Part shown: one piece after another, positions 1 to 8,811 of the stretch
Layout: every line of letters starts with the position of its first letter
How positions within the stretch are numbered: the stretch's first letter is position 1
NCBI RefSeq assembly: GCF_016907495.1
Contig: NZ_JAFBCC010000001.1
Location: 1,302,001-1,366,000 of the forward strand
DNA length: 64,000 bases
Origin: Arthrobacter tumbae
GTDB taxonomy: Bacteria > Actinomycetota > Actinomycetes > Actinomycetales > Micrococcaceae
Direction: 5' to 3'
The notes under the pieces: model-generated
The model's database searches: none
What the model saw: only the letters and a program-made list of their open reading frames with translations
Told to the model about the DNA's origin: nothing
Made by a program: the position numbers and the translations under genes

Positions 1-719
1 CTCATCCCGGGTGAATTCTCGCTCGACGCGTACCGCCAGATCCTGAACGGCGGCGTGGTGACCCGCGCCGTGCTGGTGAGTGTCGGCGTCACCGTCACCG
101 GAACGCTGCTCAGCATGGTGGTGTCGATCCTGTGCGCCTACGGCCTCTCACGGCCCGGCTCCTTTGCGCATACGCCGATACTGTTCACCCTGCTGATCAC
201 GATGTTCTTCAGCGCCGGAATGATCCCGTCCTACCTGCTGGTTTCAGGGCTGGGCCTCATCAACTCCTACTGGGCGCTGATCCTGCCGAGTGCGGTGTCC
301 GTCTTCAACATCATTATCCTGCGCGGATTCTTCATGGGGATTGACCGCGGCATCCTCGACAGTGCACGGATCGACGGCGCCAGCGAGTGGCGCATTCTCG
401 CCCAGATTGTGCTGCCATGTCTAAGGCCGTGACCGCCGTGATCGCGCTGTTCTACGGCGTCGGCTACTGGAACGCCTTTTTCAACGCGGTGCTCTACATC
501 AATGACAGCTCCAAGAATCCACTGCAGGTGGTCCTGCGCTCCTACGTGCTGCAGGGCGTGTCCGTACCCGGCCAGATCGACGTGGGCCAGGGCGTGGCGC
601 CCTCACTCGCCCTGCAGATGGCGGTCATCGTCATCGCAATGGTGCCGATCCTCATGGTCTACCCGTTCGTGCAGAAGCACTTCACCAAGGGCGTCATGAT
701 CGGCGCGGTGAAGGGATGA
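1..719 (+). pseudogene. Carbohydrate ABC transporter permease (LplC/YtcP type), partial and frameshifted
   Basis: Membrane permease of a sugar (aldouronate or rhamnogalacturonan-type oligosaccharide) importer. Coding enters from the window edge in frame 1 and shows several hydrophobic segments and the permease loop SARIDGASEWRILAQIVLP near 360-417. Frame 1 then stops at 430-432, while the rest of the protein, starting SKAVTAVIALFYGVGYW, continues in frame 3 to 719. A single missing base near 416-418 would restore the family's expected LPxSKAV junction. The C-terminal FTKGVMIGAVKG is typical of the LplC/YtcP family. The 5' end lies outside the window. It is either a real inactivating frameshift or a sequencing error; the rest of the gene is well conserved, which leaves both open. 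Its partners (solute-binding protein and second permease) would lie upstream of the window. Confidence 0.85.
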
Positions 720-733
720 CGCCGGTGTGCAGG

Positions 734-1747
734 TCAGCGGGCGCTGGTAGTCTCCCGCTGGACCAGGCTGGGGACAATCAGCCGCACCTCAACCGGTTTG
801 TCCGAATTGAGCCGGTCCATGACCATTTCCACGGCGGCGCGGCCGATGTCGTGCGCCGGGATGGAGACGGCGGTCCACGGCCTGGCCGCGGCGAGCGCCA
901 CGTCCTCCGGAGCGATGACCACCACGGAAATGTCCTCGGGAATGCGCAGGCCGCGCCCGGCCAGCGCCTCGTGCAGCAGCGGCAGCAGCCCCTCGTTATG
1001 CACCACGAGGGCAGTGACTGCAGTGGCGCCGTCGTCGTCGAGCACTGCATTGAGCGCCTCGGTGAGGGCGGGCATGGAAGCCTCGCACGCGCGCAGTACG
1101 GAAGGAACGCCGGCGGCATCGCAGGCCTCGGTGAAACCCTTCCGGGCGCGGTCGGCGTAGGTGGCGTGGCGCTCAAGGGACGCCTGCGGGGAGCCGATGA
1201 AACCGATACTGCGGTGATTCAGGTCCACCAGGTGCCGGACGGCCGTCCGGGAGGCGCCCGCGAAGTCGAAATCGACGCAACTGAGCCCCTGCGGGTCATC
1301 CGGCAGGCCGATCAGCACTGCCGGTTTGCGCAGCTTTGCGAGCAGGGGGATGCGGGGATCGCGGGCTTCGATGTCCATCATGAGGAGTCCGTCCACCATG
1401 GACTGCGACGTAACGCGCTCCAGCCCGCCGGCGTCGTCCTGGGTCAGGAGAAGGACGTCCTGGTTGTAGGTGCGCGCGGTGGTGACCACGGCTGCCACGA
1501 ACTGCATGATGACGCTGACGTTAACGTCCGCGCGCAGCGGCGCCATCAGGCCCAGCACGTTGGAGCGGTTGGAGGCGAGCGCCCGGGCACCGGAATGCGG
1601 GCTGTAGTCGAGCTTCCGGATAGCACTCTGGACAGCCAGCCGGGTCTCTTCGGAGATGGTTCGCTTTCCGCTCAGTACGTAGGAAACAGTGCTCAGCGAT
1701 ACCCCGGCTTCCCGGGCGACATCATTCATGGTGGCCACGGGACCCAT
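734..1747 (-). CDS. LacI-family transcriptional regulator
   Basis: Sugar-responsive repressor, 337 aa, usual LacI length. The N-terminal helix-turn-helix is clear (MNDVAREAGVSLSTVSYVLS), followed by the hinge helix and a periplasmic-binding-protein-like effector domain. Start chosen at ATG 1747 (MGPVATMNDV); the frame stays open to 1846, but that extension has no HTH homology. The gene is divergent from the GH31 alpha-xylosidase, with a 10-bp palindrome between them, and it converges on the frameshifted sugar permease. It probably controls uptake and hydrolysis of xylosyl-bearing oligosaccharides. The effector is not known. Confidence 0.9.
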   Translation of the reverse strand: MGPVATMNDVAREAGVSLSTVSYVLSGKRTISEETRLAVQSAIRKLDYSPHSGARALASNRSNVLGLMAPLRADVNVSVIMQFVAAVVTTARTYNQDVLLLTQDDAGGLERVTSQSMVDGLLMMDIEARDPRIPLLAKLRKPAVLIGLPDDPQGLSCVDFDFAGASRTAVRHLVDLNHRSIGFIGSPQASLERHATYADRARKGFTEACDAAGVPSVLRACEASMPALTEALNAVLDDDGATAVTALVVHNEGLLPLLHEALAGRGLRIPEDISVVVIAPEDVALAAARPWTAVSIPAHDIGRAAVEMVMDRLNSDKPVEVRLIVPSLVQRETTSAR

Positions 1748-1803
1748 CCTAGCTTCGACACGCTTCGATCCGCGCCCATCAAGCTTTCCGCCGCTCCGGT
1801 AGG

Positions 1804-1813
1804 GAAGCGCTTC
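1804..1813. promoter_or_regulatory. Candidate LacI-family operator
   Basis: Perfect palindrome GAAGCGCTTC in the 110-bp gap between the divergent lacI-type regulator and the alpha-xylosidase gene. It has the central CG typical of LacI-family sites and shares its AGCGCT core with the palindromes at 14733 and 34136. No experiment supports it. Confidence 0.5.
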
Positions 1814-1857
1814 GACATCGACACACCTACTTTGAACGCACCACATGAAGGAACAGC

Positions 1858-4038
1858 ATGAAATTCACAGACGGTTACTGGATGTACCGCAAGGGCCTGA
1901 CGGCACTTCATCCGCGGGACATTTCCGACGTCGTAGCCACCGATTCCGGCCTGGAAATCTATGCGCCGACCCAGCGGATCAATGCCCGCGGAGACGCGCT
2001 GAACTGCCCGCAGTTGACGGTCTCCTTCACGTCGCCGCTTGAAGGCGTCATCGGCGTGACCATCGAGCACTTCCAGGGCGCACTCGATCCCAACCCGCGG
2101 TTTGAGCTGCAGGACGCGCATCCCGCGGTCGACATGTCCGTCGGGGACACCCACGCAACCCTGACCTCCGGTGCGCTCACCGCGTCCGTCAGCCTGGGCG
2201 GCGACTGGGCGGTGGATTTCACCGGCGACGGGAAGCTGTTGACCAGTTCGGTGCCGCGGAGCGTCGGTTTCATTACCGACGACGCCGGCCGCTCCTTTGT
2301 GCATGAACAGCTCACCCTGGGCGTCGGTACCAATGTATACGGCCTCGGCGAGCGCTTCGGAGCGTTTGTGAAGAACGGCCAGTCGGTGGACGTGTGGAAC
2401 GAGGACGGCGGTACCTCGAGCGACCTCGCCTACAAGAACGTGCCGTTCTTCCTGACCAACTCCGGGTACGGGGTGTTCGTGAACCATCCGGAGCGGGTTT
2501 CCTTTGAGATCGGGTCGGAGGTGGTCTCCCGTGCGCAGTTCAGCGTGGAGGGCCAGAAGCTCCAGTACTTCGTGATCTACGGGCCGTCGCCCAAGGACAT
2601 CCTGCGCCGGTACACGGAACTGACCGGCAGGCCCGCGCGGATTCCTGCGTGGTCCTACGGGCTGTGGCTGTCCACCTCCTTCACCACGGACTACGACGAG
2701 GACACCGTCATGTCCTTCATCGACGGGATGGCGGAGCGCAACCTGCCGCTGTCCGTGTTCCACTTCGACTGCCACTGGATGCGGGCATTCCACTGGAGCG
2801 ACTTCGTCTGGGACCCCGCGACGTTCCCGGACCCCGAGGGCATGCTCCGGCGCCTGCACGAGCGCGGACTCAAGGTGTGCGTGTGGATCAACCCGTACAT
2901 CGCGCAGCGCTCCCACCTGTTCCGGGAGGGCCGGGAGCTCGGGTACCTGGTGCAGCGGGCTGACGGTTCGGTGTGGCAGTGGGACCTCTGGCAGGCCGGC
3001 ATGGGGTTGGTGGACTTCACCAACCCCGACGCCGTCCTCTGGTACCAGGACAAGCTCCGCACCCTGCTGGGGCAGGGAGTGGACTCCTTCAAGACCGATT
3101 TCGGCGAGCGCATCCCCACCGACGTGGTCTGGCATGACGGCTCGAACCCGCAGCGGATGCACAACTACTACACCCAGCTGTACAACGAGGCAGTGTTCCA
3201 GCTGCTCGAGAAGGAGCTGGGGGTTGGTGAAGCGGTCCTGTTCGCTAGGTCGGCGACCACTGGCGGCCAGAAGCTTCCGGTTCACTGGGGTGGGGACTGC
3301 GAATCCACCTTCGCCGCGATGTCCGAGTCCCTGCGCGGAGGCTTGTCCCTTGCGTCCTCAGGCTTCGCGTTCTGGAGCCATGACATCGGCGGGTTCGAGG
3401 GCACACCGGAGCCGGAGATGTTCAAGCGCTGGATAGCGTTCGGGCTGCTCTCGTCACACTCCCGCCTGCACGGATCCAACTCCTACCGGGTGCCGTGGCT
3501 GGTGGATGAGGAGTCGGTGGACGTGCTGCGGCACTTCACCGAGCTGAAGATGCGCCTGATGCCGTACCTGGCCGGCGCAGCCGAGGAGGCGTATTCGTCC
3601 GGAACCCCGGTGATGCGACCCATGTTCCTGGAGTTCCCTGCTGACCAGGGGTGTGCGCATCTCGACCGGCAGTACATGCTCGGCAGCAGCCTGCTGGTTG
3701 CGCCGGTGCTGGAGGCCGGCGGTGAGCACTCCTTCTACCTTCCCGAGGGAACGTGGACCCACCTCGAGTCCGGCGAAACCCTCGAGGGACCCCGCTGGCA
3801 CACCCGGTCCTTCCCGGTCATGGAAGCGCCGGTCTTCGTTCGGCCAGGAACGGTCCTGCCGCTGGGCACCGTTTCCAACCGGCCGGATTACGACTGGGCA
3901 GCCAACGTCGAATTCAGCGCCTTTGCGGTCGGGGAGGGGCATCGCTCCAGGGTTCAGGTGCCCTCCCCCGGCGGTTCATCAACCACCTATGAGGTGACCG
4001 CTGAGCAGGGAGGGGTGAGCGCCGTCGTCGTTCGCTAG
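1858..4038 (+). CDS. yicI: Alpha-xylosidase, glycoside hydrolase family 31
   Basis: Cytoplasmic exo-enzyme releasing alpha-linked xylose from xyloglucan- or isoprimeverose-type oligosaccharides. 726 aa, close to E. coli YicI (772). There is no signal peptide. The catalytic nucleophile sits in FKTDFGE (Asp414) and the acid/base in HWGGDCEST (Asp480); these correspond to YicI Asp416 and Asp482, and the spacing is preserved. The sugar-binding run SSGFAFWSHDIGGFEG follows. ATG at 1858 is preceded by GGAAC, a weak ribosome site; an overlapping ATG-rich start at 1845 is out of frame. Divergent from the LacI regulator that probably controls it. Specificity within GH31 is inferred from the YicI-like motifs. 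Confidence 0.92.
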   Translation: MKFTDGYWMYRKGLTALHPRDISDVVATDSGLEIYAPTQRINARGDALNCPQLTVSFTSPLEGVIGVTIEHFQGALDPNPRFELQDAHPAVDMSVGDTHATLTSGALTASVSLGGDWAVDFTGDGKLLTSSVPRSVGFITDDAGRSFVHEQLTLGVGTNVYGLGERFGAFVKNGQSVDVWNEDGGTSSDLAYKNVPFFLTNSGYGVFVNHPERVSFEIGSEVVSRAQFSVEGQKLQYFVIYGPSPKDILRRYTELTGRPARIPAWSYGLWLSTSFTTDYDEDTVMSFIDGMAERNLPLSVFHFDCHWMRAFHWSDFVWDPATFPDPEGMLRRLHERGLKVCVWINPYIAQRSHLFREGRELGYLVQRADGSVWQWDLWQAGMGLVDFTNPDAVLWYQDKLRTLLGQGVDSFKTDFGERIPTDVVWHDGSNPQRMHNYYTQLYNEAVFQLLEKELGVGEAVLFARSATTGGQKLPVHWGGDCESTFAAMSESLRGGLSLASSGFAFWSHDIGGFEGTPEPEMFKRWIAFGLLSSHSRLHGSNSYRVPWLVDEESVDVLRHFTELKMRLMPYLAGAAEEAYSSGTPVMRPMFLEFPADQGCAHLDRQYMLGSSLLVAPVLEAGGEHSFYLPEGTWTHLESGETLEGPRWHTRSFPVMEAPVFVRPGTVLPLGTVSNRPDYDWAANVEFSAFAVGEGHRSRVQVPSPGGSSTTYEVTAEQGGVSAVVVR

Positions 4039-4091
4039 CTGTTGCTGGCCGGGAGGTTGACCCCGCCGCCCCGTAGGGCTGCTACGCGACC

Positions 4092-4658
4092 TCACCGCAG
4101 TAGGCGATCGACGAATTCGTTTATGACGGCGTCGACGGACATTCCGGTGTCGAGTGGCACAGTGAGGTGGTCGAGCATTAGTCCGTCGATGGCGTAGTGG
4201 AACAGGGCTATCTCCGTTGGCCCGCCGGGCAGACCGGAGGCGCCGTTGAATGCGACATCCTCCTGGAACGCTCGCTGTCGCCACGCTCCAAGCGCGTCGG
4301 CGACAGCGGGCCGTCGAGCAGCTTCCAATCGCAGCTCGAAGAGAGCGAGCGACACATGCCGGTCAGCACTGAGCCGTTGCACGACGTCGCGCAGGTAGGC
4401 GGCAAAGAGTGCCCGGTCGGGAGGCCGGGCGTTACGCGAAGGAATGGCTTCGGGGTCGGGCGACAGTCGCTCTCCGATGCGCTCAACCAGTGCGGAGATG
4501 AGATCGTCGCGAGTCGGGAAGTAATTCGAGGCTGTCCCGCGCGGCGTACCGGCCGCGGCGTCGACAGCACGGTGAGTGAGACCGCGGGCTCCCTCATCGG
4601 CGAGCACGCGGATTCCGGCGTCGGCAAGAGCGGAGCGTCGTTGGTCGTTGCGAGCCAT
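4092..4658 (-). CDS. TetR-family transcriptional regulator
   Basis: About 188 aa with an N-terminal TetR HTH (LTHRAVDAAAGTPRGTASNY) and an all-helical ligand domain. Start placed at ATG 4658 (MARNDQRRS); an ATG three codons upstream (4667) is also possible. It is divergent from the DHFR-fold gene at 4730, and a 39-bp imperfect palindrome fills the promoter gap. This is the classic layout for a TetR repressor controlling itself and the divergent gene. Confidence 0.88.
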   Translation of the reverse strand: MARNDQRRSALADAGIRVLADEGARGLTHRAVDAAAGTPRGTASNYFPTRDDLISALVERIGERLSPDPEAIPSRNARPPDRALFAAYLRDVVQRLSADRHVSLALFELRLEAARRPAVADALGAWRQRAFQEDVAFNGASGLPGGPTEIALFHYAIDGLMLDHLTVPLDTGMSVDAVINEFVDRLLR

Positions 4659-4678
4659 GCAGCCCACACTAGCGAAAC

Positions 4679-4717
4679 CACGACTCCTGTTGTAGTTTAA
4701 GTACGACAGATGTCGTG
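4679..4717. promoter_or_regulatory. Candidate TetR operator, 39-bp imperfect palindrome
   Basis: The ends CACGAC (4679-4684) and GTCGTG (4712-4717) are inverted, and inner blocks such as CTGT/ACAG and GTA/TAC keep the symmetry around about 4698. It spans the short gap between the divergent TetR and DHFR-fold genes, so binding would cover both promoters. Confidence 0.6.
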
Positions 4718-4729
4718 ATTGGAGATGCC

Positions 4730-5305
4730 GTGCGAAACCTCGTCTACTACGTCGCCGTCAGTACTGACGGCTATATCGCGGACCCGGCAGGCGGGTTCGA
4801 TGCATTCCTCGTCGAAGGCGATCACGCGTCGGTGGTGTTCGGCGAGTACGCAGATGCGCTACCCGCCCATGCGCACGCTGCGCTGGGAATCGAGCCGCCG
4901 AACACGCGATTCGACACGGTGATCATGGGATGGAACACGCTCACCCCCGCACTCGAAATCGGTATTGCCAGCCCCTACCCACACCTGCGACAGGTCGTAG
5001 CGAGCCGCCACCCGCGCGACGTTGACCCCGCGATCACCCTCACTGACGATCCGCTCGCTACGGTCCGCGATCTCAAGCAGGAAGATGGCCTGGACATCTG
5101 GCTATGCGGTGGTGGCGAACTCGCCGGTACCCTCCTGCCTGAGATTGACCACCTCGTTCTGAAGCGCAACCCCGTCGTCTTTGGCTCCGGTATCTCCATG
5201 TTCGGCAGCGCCCCCTACGAACCACGCGCGCTCGCTTTGACCGGAACCCGCTCATTCGAGTCGGGCGTCGTGATCGAGGAGCACGTCTTCAGCTCAGACA
5301 GCTAG
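4730..5305 (+). CDS. Dihydrofolate-reductase-fold (RibD C-terminal-like) protein
   Basis: 191 aa NADPH-binding DHFR/RibD-C fold protein. It begins MRNLVYYVAVSTDGYIADP, has FDTVIMGWNT in the middle and WLCGGGELAGTLLPEIDHL near the C-terminus, the usual family landmarks. Start set to GTG 4730 because GGAG lies five bases upstream; the longer frame from 4715 would run into the operator. Substrate unknown; these proteins are stand-alone reductases of uncertain role. A second family member lies at 52329-52973. Probably repressed by the divergent TetR protein. Confidence 0.85.
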   Translation: MRNLVYYVAVSTDGYIADPAGGFDAFLVEGDHASVVFGEYADALPAHAHAALGIEPPNTRFDTVIMGWNTLTPALEIGIASPYPHLRQVVASRHPRDVDPAITLTDDPLATVRDLKQEDGLDIWLCGGGELAGTLLPEIDHLVLKRNPVVFGSGISMFGSAPYEPRALALTGTRSFESGVVIEEHVFSSDS

Positions 5306-5309
5306 CGCC

Positions 5310-7004
5310 CTACTTCTTGATCGCGACCGACTCCGCCATGAACTCGGCGACCACCTGCTGGGAGATGGCGACGTCGAGGACGAACACGCCGTCGTCGCCG
5401 GTTGCCAGCCAGGTCTCGAGTTCGGTGAGGTCGGCGAGGGTGTGCGCCTTTGCACCCTTGGCCCCGAGAGCGCGCCCGACGGCGGCGAAGTCCACTTCGT
5501 CGATGAGCATCGCCTGGTTGTGGAGGCCCTTGGCGGCGTACTGGTGGAGTTCAGCGCCGTAGGCGGAGTCGTTGAGCACGATCAGCACGCCCCGTCGGGT
5601 GGCGCGGAGGAAGGTCTCAAAGTCGGCCAGGCCCATGAGGCCGCCGCCGTCGCCGCTGACCAGGACGGTGGTGCGGTCCGGGCGCGCCACCGACACGCCG
5701 GCTGCGGATCCGAATCCCATGCCGATGGACTGGAAGGCGGTGCCCACCAGGATCATGGCGTGCGGATCGGGCACGGACAGATACATGGGCGCCCACCCGA
5801 TGAAGTGCCCGCCGTCCATGACCACGGAGCGCTCGGCCGGGAGGATGTCCTCCAGTGCAGCGACGACGGCCCGGGGGTTGAGGCGTCCGTCGGGGCCGAA
5901 CTCGACGGGATCCTCGATGGGGTGGGAAGACCGGAACTCCGCCTCGGCGACCTCCGGAACTTCCTGGCGCCAGGTGGACGCTCTTGCCTGCTGCACGCGT
6001 TCCAGGAGGCCCTCAACGAACGGGCGGATGTCGGAGCGGATGTAATCGACCACGATGGGATGCTTCTCGTCGGGCTCGTTGTCCACCCGGATGATGTGCG
6101 TTCCCTCAGGGAACAAGGTTCCATAGCGCGTCTGGAAGATGTTCATGCTGGCGCCGACCACCAGGACAACGTCCGCTTGGCGCGCCACTTCGAGGCGGTG
6201 GCGGCGGGTGAAGCCTCCAGCGACGCCGAGGTCCCACTCGCTGTCGAAGGCGTTGATCGCCATGACCGAGGTCATGAAGAGGGCGCCGAGGCGGTCGCCG
6301 ATTTCCTTCAGGGGCGACGCGGCGTCCGCGAGGACCACCCCGCGGCCGGCGATCACGACCGGTCGTTTCGCCGAGGCGAGCAGTTCGGCCACCCTGTCGA
6401 GGTCTGTTTCTTCCGGCGGCCACACGGCCTTGCCGGGCAGCGGCTCGAGCGGCTCGGTTTCGGTGAGCGGCGCCGTTGCGATGTCATACGGGATAGCGAC
6501 GATGACAGGCTGCACCGACTGCAGGGCGAGGTCGAACGCCCGGTGCGTGACCTCGGCGGCGTTGCCGGGGTGGGCGACCAGGGTGGTTACCCCGACCGCT
6601 TCGGCCGCTTTCACCTGATCGATATCGAACTTACGCGGGCCGGCCGCCGGCGCATCGCCGACCACCAACACGAGCGGGATCCGCGCGATGCGCGCCTCGG
6701 CGAGCGTCGTATAGGCGTTAGCGAAGCCTGCGCCGTACGTGGTGGTTGCTGCGGCCACTCCGCCGGTTGCCCGGTGGTAGGCGTCAGCCATGGCAACAGT
6801 TGCGGATTCGTGCCGGGCGGAGGTGAACGGGAAGCCGCGTCGGGTGAGTCGGCTGATGAAGTGAGCATTGCCGTTGCCCATCAGCCCGAACAGGTGGCCG
6901 GCCCGCTCCGCCACTGCATCAGCCACAGCCGCCGAAACATGGCCCTCGTCGGGCAGCCTCGGGGTGGTGCCGGTCGGCTGGTCCTGGGTGCTGGCGGTCG
7001 TCAT
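5310..7004 (-). CDS. Thiamine-diphosphate-dependent enzyme, acetolactate synthase-like
   Basis: 564 aa protein with the three-domain layout of the pyruvate decarboxylase/acetolactate synthase superfamily. The N-terminal domain carries the cofactor-activating glutamate in SARHESATVAMADAY (Glu66). The central domain follows, then a C-terminal ThDP motif, GDGGGLMG...LNDSAYG (about 448-480), which binds Mg-ThDP. GGAG precedes the ATG. It lies 71 nt downstream of the HTH gene at 7076-8056 on the same strand, probably one transcript. It is not the biosynthetic IlvB context: there is no IlvN or IlvC nearby. The keto-acid substrate is unknown; benzoylformate decarboxylase- or oxalyl-CoA decarboxylase-like roles are also possible. 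Confidence 0.85.
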   Translation of the reverse strand: MTTASTQDQPTGTTPRLPDEGHVSAAVADAVAERAGHLFGLMGNGNAHFISRLTRRGFPFTSARHESATVAMADAYHRATGGVAAATTTYGAGFANAYTTLAEARIARIPLVLVVGDAPAAGPRKFDIDQVKAAEAVGVTTLVAHPGNAAEVTHRAFDLALQSVQPVIVAIPYDIATAPLTETEPLEPLPGKAVWPPEETDLDRVAELLASAKRPVVIAGRGVVLADAASPLKEIGDRLGALFMTSVMAINAFDSEWDLGVAGGFTRRHRLEVARQADVVLVVGASMNIFQTRYGTLFPEGTHIIRVDNEPDEKHPIVVDYIRSDIRPFVEGLLERVQQARASTWRQEVPEVAEAEFRSSHPIEDPVEFGPDGRLNPRAVVAALEDILPAERSVVMDGGHFIGWAPMYLSVPDPHAMILVGTAFQSIGMGFGSAAGVSVARPDRTTVLVSGDGGGLMGLADFETFLRATRRGVLIVLNDSAYGAELHQYAAKGLHNQAMLIDEVDFAAVGRALGAKGAKAHTLADLTELETWLATGDDGVFVLDVAISQQVVAEFMAESVAIKK

Positions 7005-7075
7005 GGTTTAAGTCCACTCCTTCGTGTTCGTCCTCACTAGGTTAGGTGCTCCCGGGTGGCGCTTCCGCATCGCCG

Positions 7076-8056
7076 CTAGCCGGCCAGGGAGTCACCAAGG
7101 AGGGTGCGGGAATGAAGGACGCGTGCGCCGTCACGCCTGCTGGTGATGAGGCCGGCGTCCCTCAGCGCGGTGAGATGGTGGGAGGCCGTGGAAGCGGCGA
7201 GGGAGCAGGCGCCGGCAACTTCCGACGTCGAGCGTTCACCGGTCAGGCAGAGCAGGACTTTGGCGCGCCCCTCGCCCATCAGGGTGGACAGGGCCCTTTC
7301 TGCTGGGGAGTTGCGCAGGTGCCAGCTGTTGGCGAGCGCCTTCACCGGGTAGAAGAGCGTCGGTTGGATGGGTTTCTCGGTGAGAACCGAACACCACGGG
7401 CTGGCGAAGACGCTTGGCACCAGCAGCAGGCCGCTGCCTTCGCAGGGAACGTATTCGTTCCAGCTGTGCATCCGTACGCGGACGCTGTTGTCCTGCCAGC
7501 TCACGCGCTCGTGCAGGGAGGCGACCATCGCCGTCGTTCCTGCCTCTGCGATGCGGCGTGAACGCTGGGCGATATCTGCGTGCAGGATGCGCCGCGTCTG
7601 GTCCCAATGGGGTGCGATGAGTGCCGCCCACAGGGATTCCCACGCGTCACAGACCCGGCGCAGGGATCGCTCCGGCTCACCCATCATTGCTGTGACCCGG
7701 GCATGCCGGTGGCCGGTTGCGAGGCGCAGCACTTTGCCCAGCTGGAGCCGTACCGTTTCCGGCGGAGTTGCGCGCAGCTGATCGATCTCTTCGGCCGGTG
7801 TCGTGTCGCCTGTCATGGGTCCGGTCAGGAAGTCCGGAAAATAGCCCGACGGCGCGACCAACAGCTTCATCAGCTGGTATGCCTCGACAGGAACCGTGTC
7901 TTTGACGGTCCGCAGCCATCCCCACTGCAGCGGCCTGCTGCCGGCCGATTGCAGTGTGCGGACGGCGTGGGCGAGTTCGTGGCCGGGTGAGATGCCGAAT
8001 CGAAGCAGCCCGAGGTCACCTGCGCCCAGGTGGAATATCACTTCATTTCGATCCAC
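7076..8056 (-). CDS. DUF5937-type transcriptional regulator with ArsR winged helix
   Basis: 326 aa. The N-terminal ~240 residues (starting MDRNEVIFHLGAGDL) match the actinobacterial DUF5937 type. The C-terminal ~70 residues form an ArsR-like winged helix (EVAGACSLAASTASHHLTAL, then a wing with RRDGARVLHSRT). It has no metal-binding CxC, so the effector is probably not a metal. It is divergent from the cupin gene at 8123 and just upstream of the ThDP enzyme, so it may control both. The start at ATG 8056 gives a 66-bp gap to the cupin start. Confidence 0.8.
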   Translation of the reverse strand: MDRNEVIFHLGAGDLGLLRFGISPGHELAHAVRTLQSAGSRPLQWGWLRTVKDTVPVEAYQLMKLLVAPSGYFPDFLTGPMTGDTTPAEEIDQLRATPPETVRLQLGKVLRLATGHRHARVTAMMGEPERSLRRVCDAWESLWAALIAPHWDQTRRILHADIAQRSRRIAEAGTTAMVASLHERVSWQDNSVRVRMHSWNEYVPCEGSGLLLVPSVFASPWCSVLTEKPIQPTLFYPVKALANSWHLRNSPAERALSTLMGEGRAKVLLCLTGERSTSEVAGACSLAASTASHHLTALRDAGLITSRRDGARVLHSRTLLGDSLAG

Positions 8057-8122
8057 ATCGAAAGAGTAGCCCTCTGTGCGCTGCGTTCCCAGACTTGGAA
8101 TGACGACGGCGGAAGGACTGAC

Positions 8123-8503
8123 ATGGAAACGCTACCCGGCAGCCACACCATCCCGGCGGCTGATCTTCGCCTGCGGGGCAGTTCTACTCTCAGGTTTGAG
8201 GGCGAAAGCTACGGATCCGGTATCTCCTACTTTCTGGTCGATGCCGAGCCCGGAAGCGGTCCCGATCTCCACCGCCATCCCTACAGCGAAACCTGGGTGG
8301 TTCTGCGTGGTCAGGCGGGACTGGAGGTCGGCGGCGTGAGGTTCACCGCTACGGAGGGCGATACCGCGGTGGTGGCCGCCGGTGTCTGGCACAGCTTCAG
8401 GAACACCGGTGAGTCGCGGCTGCACATCATGTGCATTCACGCCTCTCCCAGGATGATTCAGGAAGAGTTCAGCCCCGACAACCAGGCCTCCAGCGGCCAG
8501 TAA
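8123..8503 (+). CDS. Cupin-domain protein
   Basis: 126 aa single-domain cupin. The metal ligands of motif 1 are visible as LHRHPYSETW (His50, His52, Glu56) and the motif 2 histidine in GVWHSF (His90). Start set to ATG 8123 (METLPGSH), with GGAAGG upstream; the open frame back to 8030 runs into the divergent regulator. Function is unknown: small cupins of this type are dioxygenases, isomerases or sugar-binding proteins. It is followed after 10 nt by the DUF4287 gene, so the two are probably co-transcribed. Confidence 0.82.
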   Translation: METLPGSHTIPAADLRLRGSSTLRFEGESYGSGISYFLVDAEPGSGPDLHRHPYSETWVVLRGQAGLEVGGVRFTATEGDTAVVAAGVWHSFRNTGESRLHIMCIHASPRMIQEEFSPDNQASSGQ

Positions 8504-8513
8504 GGAAAGCATC

Positions 8514-8810
8514 ATGTCGTTTCAGGCATACCTCGACGCGATCGAAGAGAAGACCGGCAAAACTCCGCGTGAGCTGGTTGAGCAGGCGAAGGACCGCGGC
8601 CTTGGCGATCCGGCCGTCAAGGCAGGGGAGATTGTGAACTGGCTGAAAGCGGACTACGGCCTGGGCCGCGGGCACGCCATGGCGCTGGTTCACGTCATCA
8701 AGAAAGGCCCACAGATCAGCGAGAAACACGTGGGGTCCGATGGTTCGCATCGGGATGAGTCGGCTGAGCTGTGGCTGGACGGGAAAGCAACCAGACCCGC
8801 GAACGAGTGA
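8514..8810 (+). CDS. DUF4287-domain protein
   Basis: 98 aa, cytoplasmic. It begins MSFQAYLDAIEEKTGKTP and has the family pattern KAGEIVNWLKADYGLGRGHAMALVHVIK. The ribosome site AAGGAAAG lies eight bases before ATG 8514. No biochemical function is established for the family. It sits directly behind the cupin gene and converges on the GH42 gene with a one-base gap, leaving no room for a separate terminator. Confidence 0.85.
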   Translation: MSFQAYLDAIEEKTGKTPRELVEQAKDRGLGDPAVKAGEIVNWLKADYGLGRGHAMALVHVIKKGPQISEKHVGSDGSHRDESAELWLDGKATRPANE

Positions 8811-8811
8811 C

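Noticed and set aside
1726..3285. 519-aa minus-strand open frame opposite the alpha-xylosidase
   Set aside because: It is antisense to a clear GH31 gene with intact catalytic motifs; high GC at third positions leaves opposite frames open. Arg/Gly/Val/His-rich composition without domains.
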